From: Bacteroidaceae bacterium
GTDB taxonomy: Bacteria; Bacteroidota; Bacteroidia; Bacteroidales; Bacteroidaceae
Length of the DNA stretch: 58,575 bases
Assembly: GCA_017428785.1 (NCBI GenBank)
Contig: JAFRQD010000064.1
Span: 1 to 58,575, forward strand
Direction of reading: 5' to 3'
In this document: in pieces, positions 55,335-58,575 of the stretch
Numbering within the stretch: the first letter of the stretch is position 1
Layout of the letters: the number at the start of each line of letters is the position of its first letter
Position numbers and translations under genes: made by a program
Notes under the pieces: generated by a model
What the model was told of the DNA's origin: nothing
What the model saw: the letters and a program-made list of their open reading frames with translations, nothing else
The model's database searches: none

Positions 55335-55524
55335 TACCCCACCCCTACCCCTCCCCTCATAGGGGCGGGGAGATTCGCCGCTAACCCCTAACCCCTCCCA
55401 TTATAGGGGAGGGAAACTGCTGTGCTTGCTTACCCCACCCCAACCCCTCCCCTCATAGGGGCGGGGGATTTTTTGTGACTAATGCTCCCCTCCCATTCGT
55501 GGATGGAGAGGGGTTGGAGTGGGG
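55335..55524. repeat. Cluster of four G/C-rich hairpins
   Basis: Hairpins built of CCCCTCCCCTCATAGGGG-type arms occur at about 55349, 55392 and 55445, with a fourth related one at about 55485-55524, downstream of the C69 gene. Each has a short CATA or ATTATA loop. They are a tandem group of one family of intergenic palindrome. Confidence 0.75.
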
Positions 55525-55554
55525 TCTTAAAATCCCCCTTGAACGGCCCTTTCA

Positions 55555-55639
55555 AACGCCGCCTGCGGAATTGCCAATCGCCGCACGCGGGGATGACCAT
55601 CGCCGCAGCCGGGGATTGCCATCGCCGCACGCGGCGTTT
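55555..55639. repeat. 85-bp quadruple semi-palindrome element, copy G
   Basis: Four 22-bp-period units with cores CCGC-CT-GCGG, CCGC-AC-GCGG, CCGC-AG-CCGG and CCGC-AC-GCGG. Ends are AACGCC and GGCGTTT. A hairpin (CCCCTCCTGAGGG) follows. It lies between the G/C hairpin cluster and the small helical gene. Confidence 0.9.
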
Positions 55640-55800
55640 TCTATCCCCTCCTGAGGGCTTCCGAGTGTTGACCCGCTTTCTTTAATTTTTCCCCTTTTCA
55701 TCGGGATTTTTTGCCTTTTAATATGCATTTTGGAAGAAAATGACAAATGCAATACCTTATTTTGGAAGATTTTATCAACCACCCTAAAGAATATTTGCCG

Positions 55801-55808
55801 TATCTTTG
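55801..55808 (+). promoter_or_regulatory. -7 box upstream of the small helical protein
   Basis: TATCTTTG matches TAnnTTTG, 49 bases before GTG 55857. A TTTACCA tract lies between the box and the start codon. Confidence 0.55.
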
Positions 55809-55856
55809 CGGCAGAAAACAAAGCATTTACCATTTAACCCCTTTCTATTTACCGTC

Positions 55857-56030
55857 GTGAAACTATCAGAGAAGCAAAAGGCAGCTCACCAACTTGCAGC
55901 AGAGTATCTCAGCTTTCTGGATGAGCATGAGGCACTGGTCGACAGGCTTCTCGAAAGGAAGTGGAAACAGATAGAACCACAATTGGAGCAGATTATAGAA
56001 AGAAAAATTCGAGAGTGCTTGGCTTCATAA
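55857..56030 (+). CDS. Small helical protein of unknown function
   Basis: A 57-residue protein (GTG start, KLSEKQKAAHQLAAEYLSFL ...) that is almost entirely charged and helical, with no Cys and no signal peptide. The frame is open from 55806, but that codon lies inside the promoter box, so I prefer GTG 55857. It lies 57 bases upstream of the cysteine-rich secreted protein, which has its own promoter beginning inside the end of this gene. I do not recognise it. The spacing suggests possible cotranscription but no functional link is shown. Confidence 0.55.
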   Translation: MKLSEKQKAAHQLAAEYLSFLDEHEALVDRLLERKWKQIEPQLEQIIERKIRECLAS

Positions 56031-56049
56031 GTAAAAAATTGTATTTTTG
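56019..56049 (+). promoter_or_regulatory. Promoter of the cysteine-rich secreted protein
   Basis: TTG at 56019-56021, a 20-base spacer and TATTTTTG at 56042-56049 match the Bacteroidota -33/-7 pattern. The ATG at 56088 follows by 38 bases of A/T-rich leader. Confidence 0.7.
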
Positions 56050-56087
56050 CATACACATAATAATAATAAATATTAAAAAATACAACT

Positions 56088-58575
56088 ATGAAAACATCTC
56101 AAACACTTATGAGAATGATTATGGCGCTGGCCATAGTGATGTTCCCGCTGCTCAAAGCCCATGCCTGGGATTGGGAGTGGACCGACACATGGAACGAAGC
56201 CGTAGCCACCTGCGACGAGTGCGGTTCCGAGTACATATTCTATGCCGAAAGCTCGTCCGAGGCAGAGGAGACTGCCGCAGATTTCTTCTGCGATGAGTGC
56301 GGCTCGTGCACGAACGATGTCAATTCCGATTGCTTCCGTTCGCACCACTGCCAGTTTTGTGACAATTGTATCGATAATGGCGAATACCACGACGGCATCT
56401 TCAACATGTTCGACGAATACATTTGCTACGACTGCGCAGAATACCTCATCGAAGAAACTGGTGTTGGATGTCCCTACTGTCATGAAATATTCGGCGAAGG
56501 TGCCTCAGAGTGCGACTGCGAATACTCGATGATAGAGAAACACTGCACGGACTGCAGCGAAGTGCAATGCGATAAGTGCGGCAACTGTATGGTCATCGAC
56601 GGAGAAGAGACCGACTTCGCGACGGGCGATGCCTGCGTGGAACATGCCATCTGCCACGTGTGCATGGAAGATGCGGCGGCCGAGGACTTCATCCACTGCC
56701 GCGAATGTTTCCGTTGCGACGAAGATGTCTGCGACGAATGCGGACTCTGCGAGAGCTGTGCCAGCTACCAAGAGCACTGCCCCGAGTGCGGCGACTGCTT
56801 CGGCGACGAAGTGGTCTGGTGTGAGTTTGGCGGCGAACATTGCATACATTGCTGCGAAGAGAACGACTGGAAGTGTCCGCAATGCGGCAAGTGCACCGAA
56901 GGAGCCGGCGTCGAACTTTGCTCTAACTGTGAGCTTTGCGAAGACTGCTGCTATAACAACAGCGAGTCGGAGGGTTGCGAACATGGCTACTGCATCGCTT
57001 CCGCCGACTACGAAGACCATCTCTGCCCCGAGTGCGGCGAATGTCCGCATGATGATGAGTGCGAGTACTGCGGCCTCTGCCCCGAGTGCCAGGCAGACTA
57101 TCACTGCGAGCACGAACTCTGTCCCGACGGTTCTGACTGGGACGACCACGTCTGCCCCGATTGCGGCGAATGCTTCGACGACGGCGAGCTTTGCGAATAC
57201 TGCGGACTCTGCGAGAACTGCCGCGAACATTGCGACCACGATGTCTGCCCGGAGAGCGACGACGACTTCGGCGGCCACTTCATCTGCGACCAGTGCGGCG
57301 ACTGCTACGAAGGCGAGGAGCGTTGCGACATCTGCGAGCTCTGCCTCGACTGCTGCGCCGACAACACGTCTTCTGTTGGCTGCGACCATGACCTCTGCAT
57401 CGAGAGCGACGAATTTGCCGAGCATTGGTGCTACGAGGACGACCAGTGCCTCGAACTCTGCGAGCACGATGCAGAATGCCTGCACCAGAACGTGAGCACA
57501 ACATGGAGGAAAGACGTCAACGCTCACTGGAATGTCTGCGAGGACTGCGGCATCGCCTTGAACAAAGCCATCCACACCGAGGGAACGCCCGTCACCCTGA
57601 CTGCGCCCAACCCCAGCACACACACCAACGGAACGGCTCAGGTGAACTGCGAAGTCTGCAACTACAGGATGAGCCTCATCACCATCCCATACGCTGAGGT
57701 AGCTGCCGACGGCAAGCCATACATCCTCAGCCAGCCAACCGACTACACAGGCAAGACCAACACCAGCGCTTATCTTGATGTGCCTCAACGCTATGCCACA
57801 TTCAAGGTGAGGGCAGGCGGCGCGAACCTGAGCTATCAGTGGTACAAGAAGTACGGCGACGGCTTCAGGCCTGTCACGGACGACACGCCCGACGAAGACG
57901 GCTTCTACCAACATGCCGGCGCACAGACAGCAACATTGAAGGCAATCGTCCATGGCGATGCCTGCGATGAAGATCAGCAACAATACAATAAGTACTACTG
58001 CGTCATCTCGAACGAGCGCGGCAGCGTGACGTCCGACATCGTCACGATTAAGGCACAGCACGTCTTCGGTCGCTACAGGTCAAAGGACAGCGAGACGCAC
58101 GAGAACTGCTGCTTCGGCGAGTGCAGCGCGATGAAGGAAGTCTCCAAGCACCGCTTCACAGAGTGGACACTCGTTCGTCCTGCCACCTCCGACGAGACAG
58201 GCCTGCGCGAACAGACCTGCTTGGACTGCCAGTACAAGAACAGCGAAGTCATCCCGAAGGTAGAGCCTGGCCACGTTCACTCTTACGACATAGCAAAGCA
58301 CAGCATCACGCAGCACTGGTTCGTCTGCAAGTGCGGCATCTCAAGTCCCGAACCCGCACAAGACCACAACTTCGACCAGACTGAAGTCATCACAGAGCCT
58401 ACCGTGAAGAGGAATGGCGAGAACAAACTTATCTGCTCCGCCTGTGGCTTCTCGAAGACAGAGAAGACTGACAAGCTGCCGCATACGGAGCACGAGTGGT
58501 ACGCATGGAACGACCCCGACATGTTCATCTGGGGAGCCAACGGCAGGTTGGTGCCAGACCCGAACAGGGGCAGTC
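56088..58575 (+). CDS. Cysteine-rich secreted repeat protein (C-terminus beyond the window)
   Basis: An open frame of 829 codons from ATG 56088 to the window edge with no stop. I translated it by eye. A signal peptide comes first (MALAIVMFPLLKAHA, about residues 12-26). Residues ~38-465 carry about 80 Cys, nearly all in CxxC pairs, and many Asp/Glu. Modules of 43-48 residues repeat: CPxCGxC, a short acidic gap, CxxCxLCxxC, then often GCxHxxC. Examples start near 56785, 56877, 57021, 57159 and 57292. After ~465 come a further pair of CxxC motifs, an Ig-like stretch (LSYQWYKKYGDGFRPV, about 585), and spaced pairs such as CLDC, CKCG and CSACGFSKTEKTDKLPHTEH, which resemble His/CxxC repeats of gut bacterial surface proteins. 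I infer that the Cys clusters bind metal (zinc or iron) or form disulfides. The family is unknown to me. Confidence 0.8.
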   Translation, partial: MKTSQTLMRMIMALAIVMFPLLKAHAWDWEWTDTWNEAVATCDECGSEYIFYAESSSEAEETAADFFCDECGSCTNDVNSDCFRSHHCQFCDNCIDNGEYHDGIFNMFDEYICYDCAEYLIEETGVGCPYCHEIFGEGASECDCEYSMIEKHCTDCSEVQCDKCGNCMVIDGEETDFATGDACVEHAICHVCMEDAAAEDFIHCRECFRCDEDVCDECGLCESCASYQEHCPECGDCFGDEVVWCEFGGEHCIHCCEENDWKCPQCGKCTEGAGVELCSNCELCEDCCYNNSESEGCEHGYCIASADYEDHLCPECGECPHDDECEYCGLCPECQADYHCEHELCPDGSDWDDHVCPDCGECFDDGELCEYCGLCENCREHCDHDVCPESDDDFGGHFICDQCGDCYEGEERCDICELCLDCCADNTSSVGCDHDLCIESDEFAEHWCYEDDQCLELCEHDAECLHQNVSTTWRKDVNAHWNVCEDCGIALNKAIHTEGTPVTLTAPNPSTHTNGTAQVNCEVCNYRMSLITIPYAEVAADGKPYILSQPTDYTGKTNTSAYLDVPQRYATFKVRAGGANLSYQWYKKYGDGFRPVTDDTPDEDGFYQHAGAQTATLKAIVHGDACDEDQQQYNKYYCVISNERGSVTSDIVTIKAQHVFGRYRSKDSETHENCCFGECSAMKEVSKHRFTEWTLVRPATSDETGLREQTCLDCQYKNSEVIPKVEPGHVHSYDIAKHSITQHWFVCKCGISSPEPAQDHNFDQTEVITEPTVKRNGENKLICSACGFSKTEKTDKLPHTEHEWYAWNDPDMFIWGANGRLVPDPNRGS

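Noticed and set aside
56505-58061. 518-codon minus-strand ORF opposite the cysteine-rich gene
   Set aside because: Its Val/Ala-rich sequence is the antisense of Cys/Asp/Glu codons. It has no promoter and no recognisable domain, while the plus-strand frame has a signal peptide, promoter and modular repeats.

Overview
The window reads as a chromosomal segment of a Bacteroidota bacterium of the order Bacteroidales, most like Prevotellaceae or a close relative. The grounds are: promoters with the TAnnTTTG -7 box; a type V (Mfa1/FimA-like) pilus operon; a T9SS-type C-terminal sorting domain; GH97 and GH127 enzymes; a Bacteroidota-type small gene next to rpmG; and a dcw cluster without murF. The assignment comes from gene content only; no database was searched.

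Layout. 1-6.9 kb holds housekeeping genes: an AI-2E-family permease, tdk, rsmI, a coiled-coil lipoprotein, hflX and a class I fumarase. 7.0-8.9 kb is a decayed fragment of a GNVFGGGN-repeat protein, followed by a thioredoxin-fold lipoprotein. From 25.5 kb down to 9.8 kb (minus strand) runs a seven-gene pilus operon: DUF3575-like barrel, DUF3868/OmpA-like protein, Mfa1-like fimbrillin, Mfa2/FimB-like anchor, two accessory fimbrillin-like lipoproteins and a 2432-residue secreted protein with a sorting domain. 26.5-29.9 kb holds gyrB, rpsT, tRNA-Glu and recO. From 45.8 kb down to 29.9 kb (minus strand) is a complete dcw cluster in the order mraZ, rsmH, ftsL, ftsI, murE, mraY, murD, ftsW, murG, murC, ftsQ, ftsA, ftsZ, with MraZ-type boxes on the mraZ promoter. 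46.1-48.9 kb has a secreted domain protein and a GH127-like enzyme. 49.1-51.1 kb (minus) has rpmB, rpmG, a 52-residue DUF4295-like protein and an M16 peptidase. 51.2-55.3 kb has a GH97 enzyme overlapping a secreted C69 dipeptidase. The right edge holds a small helical protein and then a very cysteine-rich secreted protein that runs off the window.

Two things stand out. First, seven copies of an 85-bp element (one has 107 bp) are scattered over the window. Each is an array of four (or five) CCGC-NN-GCGG semi-palindromes on a 22-bp period. Copies lie in intergenic gaps, twice inside the dcw operon, once flush against the rsmI stop codon, and once in frame inside the M16 peptidase gene. Second, the open frame from 56088 to the window edge encodes an exported protein with about 80 cysteines in its first ~465 residues, arranged as CPxCGxC / CxxCxLCxxC modules of 43-48 residues, followed by an Ig-like stretch and more CxxC pairs. 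I know of no named family with this architecture.

Several other simple repeats recur (G/C-rich hairpins, TTTACCA tracts, CCTAGG and AAGGACCT tracts). In a few places they appear to have become coding sequence, as in the tails or linkers of tdk, ftsL and the GH97 gene.
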